This document shows positions 7,338 to 13,550 of a DNA stretch of 13,550 bases, one piece after another. The notes under the pieces are model-generated. The model saw only the letters and a program-made list of their open reading frames with translations. It was not told where the DNA came from and ran no database searches. The first letter of the stretch is position 1; the number at the start of each line of letters is the position of its first letter. Position numbers and translations under genes: made by a program. This stretch comes from Spirochaeta sp. UBA2779 (GTDB lineage Bacteria > Spirochaetota > Spirochaetia > DSM-2461), in the NCBI GenBank assembly GCA_002352375.1, contig DEIH01000123.1, positions 1 to 13,550 on the forward strand, read 5' to 3'.

Positions 7338-8168
7338 CTAATCTTCCTTCACCTTGTCTATTTGTATGATACATTTCGGAGGGCAGGCAGCGGCTGCTGC
7401 AGCCCGGCCTTCTCCCCTTACCCCAGTATAACCCAGGACAGAGAGATTGTCCGTAACAACATACCCGGCATCAGGAAATTTCCGCTCACAGATGCGGCAT
7501 CCGATACAACCGGCTGTACACAAGCTTTTTGTTATCTTGGCTTTATCGTTGGAATTACAGGAAACAAACCAGTCAGCATCCGCCGGAATCATCTTCATTA
7601 CACCAGTGGGACAGACAGCCACACAGATTTCACAGCCGATACATTTATCAGGATCGACAACAACAAGTCCGTCTCCAGTATAGTCGATAGCGTTTACCGG
7701 GCAGGATTTCACACAAGAACCAAGCCCCAGGCAGCCATATTTACAGCCTTTATCGCCGTCAAACTGCATATGAGCAGACTCACAATCGGCATATCCAACA
7801 TATTGAAACTCTTTAACCGCCGCTTCATCCGTTCCAAGGCAGGCCAGTCTGGCAACCATACGAACGGCAGACTCATCGGCTTCCAGACCGAGGAGAGCGC
7901 TCAGGTTTGAGCGGGTTTCAGCTCCGCCTGGACCGCATCGTGAAATATCACTATCTTCCTCCGAGGCCAATGCTTCGGCATAACCTTCACAGCCTGCGTA
8001 ACCGCAGGCCCCGCAGTTCAATCCCGGAAGCAGATTATTAAGGGATTCCACCTTTTCATCTTTTTCCACTTTCAGTTTCCGGGAGGCAATTGCCAGACCC
8101 AATCCGAGAAGAGCAGCAAAAACGGTTGTTGATAAAAATGCGGCGATAATTCGTACGATACCTTCCAT
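7338..8168 (-). CDS. rnfB: Rnf complex subunit RnfB (iron-sulfur, ferredoxin-side)
   Basis: RnfB is the iron-sulfur subunit thought to exchange electrons with ferredoxin at the cytoplasmic face of Rnf. The 276 residues begin with one membrane anchor (about 5-28). The four-Cys domain of RnfB/RsxB follows (Cys52, 55, 60 and 78), then a complete double-cluster ferredoxin module (Cys142, 146, 152 and 156, then 176, 179, 182 and 186). A second ferredoxin module has Cys217, 221, 224 and 227 but Phe231 where a fourth Cys before Pro is expected. Its second half reads LGYTGVRGEG plus an Ala run where CxxCxxC is expected, before Cys262-Pro. It therefore probably holds one cluster, not two. GGAGG (8177-8181) lies 8 bases before the ATG, and the rnfA stop is 4 bases upstream. 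It is the last rnf gene of the operon. Confidence 0.96.
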   Translation of the reverse strand: MEGIVRIIAAFLSTTVFAALLGLGLAIASRKLKVEKDEKVESLNNLLPGLNCGACGYAGCEGYAEALASEEDSDISRCGPGGAETRSNLSALLGLEADESAVRMVARLACLGTDEAAVKEFQYVGYADCESAHMQFDGDKGCKYGCLGLGSCVKSCPVNAIDYTGDGLVVVDPDKCIGCEICVAVCPTGVMKMIPADADWFVSCNSNDKAKITKSLCTAGCIGCRICERKFPDAGYVVTDNLSVLGYTGVRGEGRAAAAAACPPKCIIQIDKVKED

Positions 8169-8172
8169 CGCA

Positions 8173-8766
8173 TCAGCCTCCGATAAGATTCGTCAGCAGC
8201 GCATGGTCGAAGGCCATAAAAGCCAGGGCCATCAACCCGCCGGAGATAAACGCAATAGGTGTACCCTGAAGAAACTTCGGGACTTTCTCCGTATCCAGAC
8301 GTTCCCGAATCCCGGACATGAATAAAAGAGCCATCAGAAAACCGGCCCCTGCGGATAATCCGGCGATAAAGCTTTCCATGGGTCCGTAACTCTTGTTCAC
8401 ACTTATAAGAGCGATACCCATAACACCGCAGTTTGTGGTAATCAGAGGGAGATATATGCCCAGAGCCTGATAAAGAGGGGGAGAATATTTACGTACCGCC
8501 ATTTCTACCAGCTGTACCAGAGTGGCGATAACCAGAATAAAGGTAACCGTCTGAAGAAAAACAATATTCAGCGGTATAAGAATGAAGTGCTGCAGGGCCC
8601 AGGTAATCAGGGCCGCAAGGCTCATCACAAAGGTAACAGCAAAACCCATACCAACGGCACTTTCTGTATTCTTGGACACCCCGATAAATGGGCATAGTCC
8701 CAGAAACTGGGAAAGCACCAGGTTGCTGATAAAAACGTATGTAATAATTATTCCAATGTATGTCAT
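8173..8766 (-). CDS. rnfA: Rnf complex membrane subunit RnfA
   Basis: RnfA is an integral membrane subunit that, with RnfE, forms the core through which electrons cross the membrane; the family is homologous to NqrE. The 197 residues are the usual length and hold about six hydrophobic spans. The two family cysteines are present, Cys25 in LGLCPFIGVS and Cys113 in ITTNCGVMG; in Rnf and Nqr structures these help bind an iron-sulfur cluster inside the membrane between A and E. Its ATG overlaps the rnfE stop in ATGA. A perfect GAGGTGA (8774-8780) stands 7 bases before the start, so it is expected to be well translated. Confidence 0.97.
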   Translation of the reverse strand: MTYIGIIITYVFISNLVLSQFLGLCPFIGVSKNTESAVGMGFAVTFVMSLAALITWALQHFILIPLNIVFLQTVTFILVIATLVQLVEMAVRKYSPPLYQALGIYLPLITTNCGVMGIALISVNKSYGPMESFIAGLSAGAGFLMALLFMSGIRERLDTEKVPKFLQGTPIAFISGGLMALAFMAFDHALLTNLIGG

Positions 8767-9371
8767 TTGTTTGTCACCTCACCGAGCCAACGGAAAAAGG
8801 CCTGCAGAAATCCCACCACAATCAGCGCTCCTGCGGGGAAGGCAAATACCAGTGCCGGTTTATCCACCAGTCCAGGAATACGGATAACGCCCCCGTCGGG
8901 AAAAATTGTGATGGTTCCGGCCCCGAGAATCTCCCGAACAAGGGCTATGGAGATGAGTCCCACGGCAAAACCGATTCCCATGGCGATGGCATCCACAGCC
9001 GAGGCCCCTACGGTATTTTTACTGGCAAAGGCTTCAGCACGGCCCAGAATAATACAGTTTACAACTATCAGGGGAATGAAGATTCCCAGAGATTTGGAAA
9101 GAGCCGGGAAATAAGCCTGCATTACGATATCAACCAGTGTAACAAAGGAGGCGATGATAACGATGTACGCCGGAATATGAATATCCTCCGGAATCTGCTT
9201 ACGCAGAAGACTGATAACGACATTCGACCCCAGAAGTACAATAAAGGTTGCAGCGCTCATTCCCAGAGCGTTGTTTACCGAAGTGGAAACAGCCAAAGAA
9301 GGGCAGAGCCCCAGGGCAAGTACAAATATCGGATTTTCCCTGAGTATACCTTTAAACAGATTTTTCATCAT
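8763..9371 (-). CDS. rnfE: Rnf complex membrane subunit RnfE
   Basis: RnfE is the partner of RnfA in the membrane core and is homologous to NqrD. From the chosen start the product is 202 residues with about six membrane spans. Its two conserved cysteines are Cys23 in LGLCPSLAVS and Cys106 in VVNCIILGRAEAF, so the four-Cys intramembrane site shared with RnfA is intact. I chose ATG 9371, which overlaps the rnfG stop as ATGA and has GGAGG 4 bases upstream. The directly following ATG at 9368 is equally possible, with 7 bases of spacing. An ATG at 9383 would swallow the ribosome site and is unlikely. Confidence 0.96.
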   Translation of the reverse strand: MMKNLFKGILRENPIFVLALGLCPSLAVSTSVNNALGMSAATFIVLLGSNVVISLLRKQIPEDIHIPAYIVIIASFVTLVDIVMQAYFPALSKSLGIFIPLIVVNCIILGRAEAFASKNTVGASAVDAIAMGIGFAVGLISIALVREILGAGTITIFPDGGVIRIPGLVDKPALVFAFPAGALIVVGFLQAFFRWLGEVTNK

Positions 9372-9907
9372 CGGCCCTCCCATTCTTTAACCAGGTTGGA
9401 ACCGTCTCTCAATGCTTCGGTAATGCCTGTAAAGGTGATTGTTGCACCGGAAACTGTATCTACATCACTGCCCAGATCATTTTTGTTCCGGGGTACAGGT
9501 TTTTCACCGCCGGTTCCGATAAAGATTTTCATATAATCGGGGTTTTCAGCTTTCTTGCCGAATCCCACAGTTTCGCTGTTGTCCATCAGCCTGGCCAGGA
9601 TAATAGACCCATCGGTATTGTACGAGGCAACCACCGTCAGCGGTCCTCCATAACCCGAGCCTTCAAGTTCAAGAATCCAACCCTTATTACCGTCAATGGA
9701 CCATCTTTTTTTTACACCCCCGGCAGGATGGCTCTCGGCTTCTCCGGGACTTTCGCCTGAGGCCAGTACTGTGAGAGCCTTGTTCAACTCGTCTGCTTTA
9801 CGCTGGGCAATAACTGGTTCAGCAAAATTGTTTACCACCGAGAGCAGCAGCGCGGCTACCGCCCCGATAATACCCAGTCTCAGGGCTTTGTTTGCCATCT
9901 CGTTCAT
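9368..9907 (-). CDS. rnfG: Rnf complex flavoprotein subunit RnfG
   Basis: RnfG carries a covalently bound FMN on the outer side of the membrane and is homologous to NqrC. The 179 residues have one N-terminal anchor (about 8-28) followed by an exported FMN-binding domain. The ApbE flavinylation motif is intact: D150-TVSGAT-156, with Thr156 the expected attachment residue. GYGGPLTVVASYNTDG and GFGKKAENP are further family landmarks. It starts in an ATGA overlap with the rnfD stop; the ribosome site is weak, so coupling to rnfD is likely. A second ATG three codons on is possible. No ApbE flavin transferase gene lies in the window. Confidence 0.96.
   Translation of the reverse strand: MNEMANKALRLGIIGAVAALLLSVVNNFAEPVIAQRKADELNKALTVLASGESPGEAESHPAGGVKKRWSIDGNKGWILELEGSGYGGPLTVVASYNTDGSIILARLMDNSETVGFGKKAENPDYMKIFIGTGGEKPVPRNKNDLGSDVDTVSGATITFTGITEALRDGSNLVKEWEGR
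9376..9380 (-). promoter_or_regulatory. Ribosome binding site that fixes the rnfE start
   Basis: GGAGG inside GGGAGGG on the - strand lies 4 bases before ATG 9371 and 7 before ATG 9368. It falls inside the coding frame if ATG 9383 were used, which argues against that start. Confidence 0.7.
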
Positions 9908-10914
9908 GAAGAAACCCCGTAACGTTTCGTCTTTGTAAAGCGGTTAATCAGGGGAACCAGTATGTTCATAAAGATAATAGCCAGGCTCACCCCTTCTGGA
10001 AGGTTTCCATATCGCCTGATAACAAAGGTGAGAAAACCGCAGCCGATTCCGAAAACTATACGTCCTTTCCGGGTAAGGGGGGAGGTTACCATATCTGTTG
10101 CCATGAACAGGGCTCCCAGCATCAATCCCCCGGCAAAAAGATGGAAGAGCACATCCCCTGAAAACAGTCCGCCGCCATACTGCAAACCGTCAAAAGCCCA
10201 CATAAACAGGGCGAAACTCCCCAGATAAGTTAGGGGAATTTCCCAGTCGACAACTTTGATAATTATCAATACCAGAGCACCGATGAGCAACAGAAGAGCC
10301 GACATCTCACCTAAAGATCCGGCCATTTTACCGAGGAACATATCGGTGTAGGTGGTAGGAATTCCCGCGGATTCCAGAAGCCTCATCGGCCCGTCTATTC
10401 CAGGGGAAAGACTGGACATGGCCACTTTAAGGCTGCCCAGGGGGGTGGGTCCGCTTACTGCATCCACACCGCCGATACCCGGGAGTGTCCAGCTTGTCAT
10501 GTCGGTTCCCCAGGAGAAAAAAACAAACACACGCCCGGCTAATGCCGGATTCATCCAGTTTGCACCCAGGCCGCCAAAGCTCCATTTCACCACTGAAATG
10601 GCAAAAACCGCCGCCACCACAGGGATAAATACGGGTATCTCCGGGGGCATATTGAAGCCGATCAGAACACCGGTAACAACAGCGCTGAGATCGTCCAATG
10701 TGTTATTCCGTTTAAAGGCCAGATTCAACAGCCCTTCAGTAAGAACCGAAGCGGCAACAGATGCAGCAATCACAATAGCGGCATGCAGGCCGAAGAGTAC
10801 TACACTCCAGATTCCAGCCGGTGTAAGTGCGGCAAGAACCCACAACATAACCTTCCGGGTGGAGCCTGGTGCATGAATCTGGGGCGAAGTGGAAATCAGA
10901 GGTAGACGATCCAT
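9904..10914 (-). CDS. rnfD: Rnf complex membrane flavoprotein subunit RnfD
   Basis: RnfD is a polytopic subunit homologous to NqrB, thought to be involved in ion translocation and to carry covalent FMN. The product is 336 residues from ATG 10914, with about nine or ten hydrophobic segments. The flavin site reads D-AVSGPT-P, with the expected attachment Thr at residue 157. Its SGPT differs from the SGAT of RnfG by one residue, which I take as tolerated family variation. GGLGANWMNPALAGRVF and ATDMVTSPLT are family landmarks. AAGGA stands 6 bases before ATG 10914, while the in-frame TTG at 10917 is only 3 bases from it, so I prefer the ATG. It follows the rnfC stop by 3 bases. Confidence 0.96.
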   Translation of the reverse strand: MDRLPLISTSPQIHAPGSTRKVMLWVLAALTPAGIWSVVLFGLHAAIVIAASVAASVLTEGLLNLAFKRNNTLDDLSAVVTGVLIGFNMPPEIPVFIPVVAAVFAISVVKWSFGGLGANWMNPALAGRVFVFFSWGTDMTSWTLPGIGGVDAVSGPTPLGSLKVAMSSLSPGIDGPMRLLESAGIPTTYTDMFLGKMAGSLGEMSALLLLIGALVLIIIKVVDWEIPLTYLGSFALFMWAFDGLQYGGGLFSGDVLFHLFAGGLMLGALFMATDMVTSPLTRKGRIVFGIGCGFLTFVIRRYGNLPEGVSLAIIFMNILVPLINRFTKTKRYGVSS

Positions 10915-10917
10915 CAA

Positions 10918-12249
10918 TTATCCTTTATTCCTCACCGAGAGCCGCCTTTTACGGCCCCGGGCGGCTTTGAATGCAGAAACCAGGGGAATATGAGCCGGAC
11001 ATGCGTAGGCGCAAGATCCGCAGAGCACGCAATCATCAAGTCCGTATGCCGTGGCCTCATCCAGTCTCTCATGTTCAATATTCTTAAAAATGGTTGTTGG
11101 TGATAAACCCATTGGGCAGGATTCGATACAACGACCGCAGGAAAGACATGCAGTAGGGGCAAAATGCTTCACCTCTTTATCTGTTAATGCCAGAATACCG
11201 CTGGTACCCTTTATTACCGGCGAATCCAGATTGCTGAAAGTAAAACCCATCATAGGACCGCCGCTGATAAACTTGGCCGGTTCTTCAGTCAGCCCACCGC
11301 ATTCCTCGATAAGATCGCGGATGGAACTGCCTACCCTTACACGGATGTTAGCCGGATGAGCAATGGCTCCGCCTGAGATGGTAACAACCCTTTCAATCAC
11401 AGGTTTATCATCCCGAAGGGCTTCACAAACAGATACAAGGGTACCCACATTGGCGTTGATTACCCCCACTTCGATGGGAAGTTTTCCTGAGGGAACCTCC
11501 CGGCCGATGGTTGCTTCTATGAGGTTTTTTTCAGCTCCCTGGGGGTATTTAACCTTCAGAGGCATAATTTCAATACCTTCTGGTTCCCCTGCGGCCTTGA
11601 GAACTTCGATGGCATCGGGTTTGTTCGCTTCAATTCCGATGATAACCCGTTTGGGGCTCAGAAGTTTCCTGATTATCCTGATGCCCTCAATAATATCCTC
11701 TGTGTTCTCCAGCATCACCCGGTGATCGGCTGAAAGATAGGGTTCACATTCGGCAGCGTTCACCAGAAAGACTTCACAGGTTCTGCCTTTGGGTACTGAA
11801 AATTTTACATGGGATGGAAATGTTGCTCCCCCCTGGCCTACAACACCGTGATTTTTAAGAATTTCAAGAATCTCGGTATTTTCCATGGATACCCAGTCCC
11901 TGTCTTCATGAGTTTTGCCCAGCCGGGAAAACTCTCCGTCCAGTTCTATAACCGCAGCCTCGGTTTTCATGCCGCTGGGAAGATAAATACTGGTAATCTC
12001 TTTAACCACTCCCGGAATGGGAGAATGTACCGATGCAGAAATAAACCCAGCCGGTTCACCGATCATCTGCGCTTCTTCAACGTGGTCTCCCGGAGCAACA
12101 AGAGGTTTGGATGGTGCTCCGATGTGCTGTGAGAAAGGAACCACTGCAGTGGCGGGCAAGGGAGCATTACGAATGGGTTTATCAGAGGTGTAGCCCTTAT
12201 TACCCGGCGGATGAATACCGCCTCTGGCAAAACTACGGAATTTTTTCAT
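10918..12249 (-). CDS. rnfC: Rnf complex subunit RnfC (NADH/FMN and iron-sulfur)
   Basis: RnfC is the peripheral cytoplasmic subunit where NAD+ is reduced or NADH oxidised; it resembles NuoF and NqrA. The 443 residues open with the typical RnfC start (GGIHPPGNK at 10-18) and a barrel-sandwich-like region. The nucleotide and FMN-binding motif GQGGATFP (138-145) and NAAECEPYLSADHRVM (164-179) follow, then a SLBB-like region. The C-terminal pair of [4Fe-4S] motifs is complete: Cys368, 371, 374 and 378, and Cys407, 410, 413 and 417. The length is standard for anaerobes and lacks the long Ala/Lys-rich tail of the Escherichia RsxC. The ATG overlaps the stop of the upstream membrane-protein gene as ATGA, with AGGAGG (12261-12266) 11 bases away. 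It is the first rnf gene in the usual CDGEAB order. Confidence 0.97.
   Translation of the reverse strand: MKKFRSFARGGIHPPGNKGYTSDKPIRNAPLPATAVVPFSQHIGAPSKPLVAPGDHVEEAQMIGEPAGFISASVHSPIPGVVKEITSIYLPSGMKTEAAVIELDGEFSRLGKTHEDRDWVSMENTEILEILKNHGVVGQGGATFPSHVKFSVPKGRTCEVFLVNAAECEPYLSADHRVMLENTEDIIEGIRIIRKLLSPKRVIIGIEANKPDAIEVLKAAGEPEGIEIMPLKVKYPQGAEKNLIEATIGREVPSGKLPIEVGVINANVGTLVSVCEALRDDKPVIERVVTISGGAIAHPANIRVRVGSSIRDLIEECGGLTEEPAKFISGGPMMGFTFSNLDSPVIKGTSGILALTDKEVKHFAPTACLSCGRCIESCPMGLSPTTIFKNIEHERLDEATAYGLDDCVLCGSCAYACPAHIPLVSAFKAARGRKRRLSVRNKG
10921..10925 (-). promoter_or_regulatory. Ribosome binding site that favours ATG over TTG for rnfD
   Basis: AAGGA on the - strand is 6 bases from ATG 10914 but only 3 from TTG 10917, so the ATG is the better start. 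Confidence 0.55.
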
Positions 12250-13550
12250 GCGGCCTGAGCCCTCCTGCGAACTGTCAATATCGGCTTGTAGATACTCCGT
12301 TCCCGTTTATCTGTACGGATCGGAAAAAGCGTCAGCATCAGCATTACCAGTGCGGCAAAACTGTACAGAGTTATTTGTATTCGATTTGGGCGGGTTTCAT
12401 CAATCCCCGGCAGACTGGAAATTGTTAATACCGGTGAAGGGCCGCCTAAAGAGGCAAATAAAAGACCGGCCCCCCGGCTTAATTCCCGATTGAGTACCGT
12501 ATCAAACCAGGATTCATCATAGGTTTTCACTGTATCATCAGACGTGTTAATCCTATTTCCGTCTTCCTTATAGCTGCGGATTTTCAGTGAATCACCTGGC
12601 ATGGGCAGACGGTATTCTCTCCCGTAAAGAAACCCCTCCTGAAAAGCAGTTGAGCTGAGCAGCATTAAGACATCCGGAAGGTTGGAAGCTGACTGTTTAT
12701 CGGACAGACTCAAAAGGGCACTCAGACTGTCAAAACCCTGCTCCGCCTGCCGGGCGTAGGGAATCGGCGTAGGAGAAACAGCCCCGGTATTCCCGGTGTA
12801 AAAGAACGGTAGAAAAAACGTCCCGGTGATAATAATTAATGTAAGCAGTGAAAAAACCGCTGTAGATGAAAAAACAGAACTATTTTTAACCGGCTGCATC
12901 AGGGAGAGAGGTTCAAAAAGCTGATGATCATTGTTTTTTCGTAGAAAAGATATTTTTTTGGTACGTCCGGATTTTTCGGGTTTATCATGTTTAACTGATT
13001 TACCTGTTTTACCTGACATCCCGGGTATAAAGTACACAAGTTCTGATACCAGTACTGCCAGAATAAAAGGCAGGTAGTCCACTCTGCCTGAGAGAAAAAA
13101 AACTGAAACTACAGCCGAAATAAAACCGATATGGACGGCAATGGAATAAAACTGTCGAAAGAGCAGCCCCCTCCGGCGGTGATTCCCCGGTGAGAGGAAA
13201 AAAACAAGAAGAAGTGGAAATACCATTGCCGACCCGGCAGACGCTCTGAAAATAAAAACAACCAGCGGCAGAATAGCGGCCAGTCGTGCCGGCGAAAAAC
13301 TCCTGTCTCCTGTTCCAGAGGCAAAGGTGATAAAGAATGCAGTAAGTATAAAAATCAGTCCGGGGAGAACCCCCCCTGGAAAAAAGCCTCGATCGTCCAG
13401 GAGCTTCCAGTCTTGAAAATTGTCAATTCCGGATAACAGCTTCCTGTAAAACCTGAGAGAACGGTTATCCGGCAGATAAACCAGCGGGGAATCCCCGGAT
13501 TCGAAAAGCTCGTGAAGCCGGCTAATGTAGGGATCGCGCCTGGGATCGCC
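12246..13550 (-). CDS. Unrecognised polytopic membrane protein, 5' end outside window
   Basis: The frame is open without a stop from the window edge at 13550 to the TGA at 12248-12246, giving the last 434 residues; an internal ATG at 13226 would wrongly shorten it. I recognise no family. Visible residues 1-57 are soluble (DPYISRLHELFESGD). Hydrophobic spans follow near 59-77, 88-102, 108-121 and two more up to about 180. A Lys/Arg-rich loop follows (about 180-220), then a span near 236-257, an apparently extracytoplasmic stretch of about 130 residues, and a last span near 397-417 with a basic tail. Its stop overlaps the rnfC start as ATGA, so it is in the rnf operon and translated at a linked rate. 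Roles in Rnf assembly, anchoring or regulation are possible but unproven. It has no Fe-S or flavin motif. Confidence 0.75.
   Translation of the reverse strand, partial: GDPRRDPYISRLHELFESGDSPLVYLPDNRSLRFYRKLLSGIDNFQDWKLLDDRGFFPGGVLPGLIFILTAFFITFASGTGDRSFSPARLAAILPLVVFIFRASAGSAMVFPLLLVFFLSPGNHRRRGLLFRQFYSIAVHIGFISAVVSVFFLSGRVDYLPFILAVLVSELVYFIPGMSGKTGKSVKHDKPEKSGRTKKISFLRKNNDHQLFEPLSLMQPVKNSSVFSSTAVFSLLTLIIITGTFFLPFFYTGNTGAVSPTPIPYARQAEQGFDSLSALLSLSDKQSASNLPDVLMLLSSTAFQEGFLYGREYRLPMPGDSLKIRSYKEDGNRINTSDDTVKTYDESWFDTVLNRELSRGAGLLFASLGGPSPVLTISSLPGIDETRPNRIQITLYSFAALVMLMLTLFPIRTDKRERSIYKPILTVRRRAQAA

Noticed and set aside
7385..7450. Frameshift as explanation for the missing RnfB cysteines
   Set aside because: The aligned sequence is in frame on both sides. 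The +1 frame has a stop inside the region and the +2 frame does not restore CxxCxxC, so two compensating errors do not explain the loss.
7248..7910. 220-codon open frame on the + strand antisense to rnfB and the GH57-like start
   Set aside because: It lies opposite well-conserved cysteine motifs of rnfB, crosses two genes and encodes no recognisable pattern; it is a by-product of the coding strand.
8760..9536. 258-codon open frame on the + strand antisense to rnfE and rnfG
   Set aside because: The opposite strand carries intact, recognisable Rnf subunits; the antisense product is rich in Asn, Gly, Arg and Lys with no domain pattern.
13109..13324. 71-codon - strand open frame within the partial membrane-protein gene
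   Set aside because: The overlapping frame is open over 434 codons to the window edge and is coupled to rnfC; the short one is a shadow.

Overview
The window looks like chromosomal DNA of a spirochaete, probably a free-living, mesophilic member of the Spirochaetales with GC near 50% (judged by eye). The pointers are a naturally short alanyl-tRNA synthetase without the C-terminal C-Ala domain, a divergent FliG beside it that resembles spirochaetal FliG1, and a complete Rnf operon typical of anaerobes. I see no tRNA, rRNA, CRISPR array, insertion sequence or phage gene. Genes are packed tightly and no gap exceeds 70 bases.

Layout. (1) On the + strand (3-1389) are the 3' end of an unrecognised gene and an overlapping TPR-repeat gene. 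(2) On the - strand (4324-1386) are fliG1 then alaS; the alaS stop codon overlaps the TPR gene's stop codon. (3) A 61-bp divergent gap separates fliG1 from a + strand gene (4386-5285) for an exported protein with a fibronectin-III-like domain and a helical C-terminus. (4) From 13550 down to 5300, all on the - strand, runs one tight cluster: a polytopic membrane protein cut by the window edge, rnfC, rnfD, rnfG, rnfE, rnfA, rnfB, and after a 52-bp gap a GH57/4-alpha-glucanotransferase-like gene.

The Rnf complex couples electron flow between reduced ferredoxin and NAD+ to Na+ or H+ transport. RnfC, D, G, E and A keep their expected cofactor residues: two [4Fe-4S] motifs in RnfC, covalent-FMN threonines in D and G, and four intramembrane cysteines in A and E. 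The operon continues upstream of the window, so its promoter is not visible.

Three things deserve a second look. The GH57-like protein has lost the catalytic nucleophile (Glu to Gly) and the HxHQP signature while keeping the fold, so it looks like a pseudoenzyme. The C-terminal ferredoxin module of RnfB has lost exactly the four cysteines of one [4Fe-4S] cluster and kept exactly the four of the other. An unrecognised multi-span membrane protein is coupled by an ATGA overlap to rnfC and may be an Rnf accessory factor.
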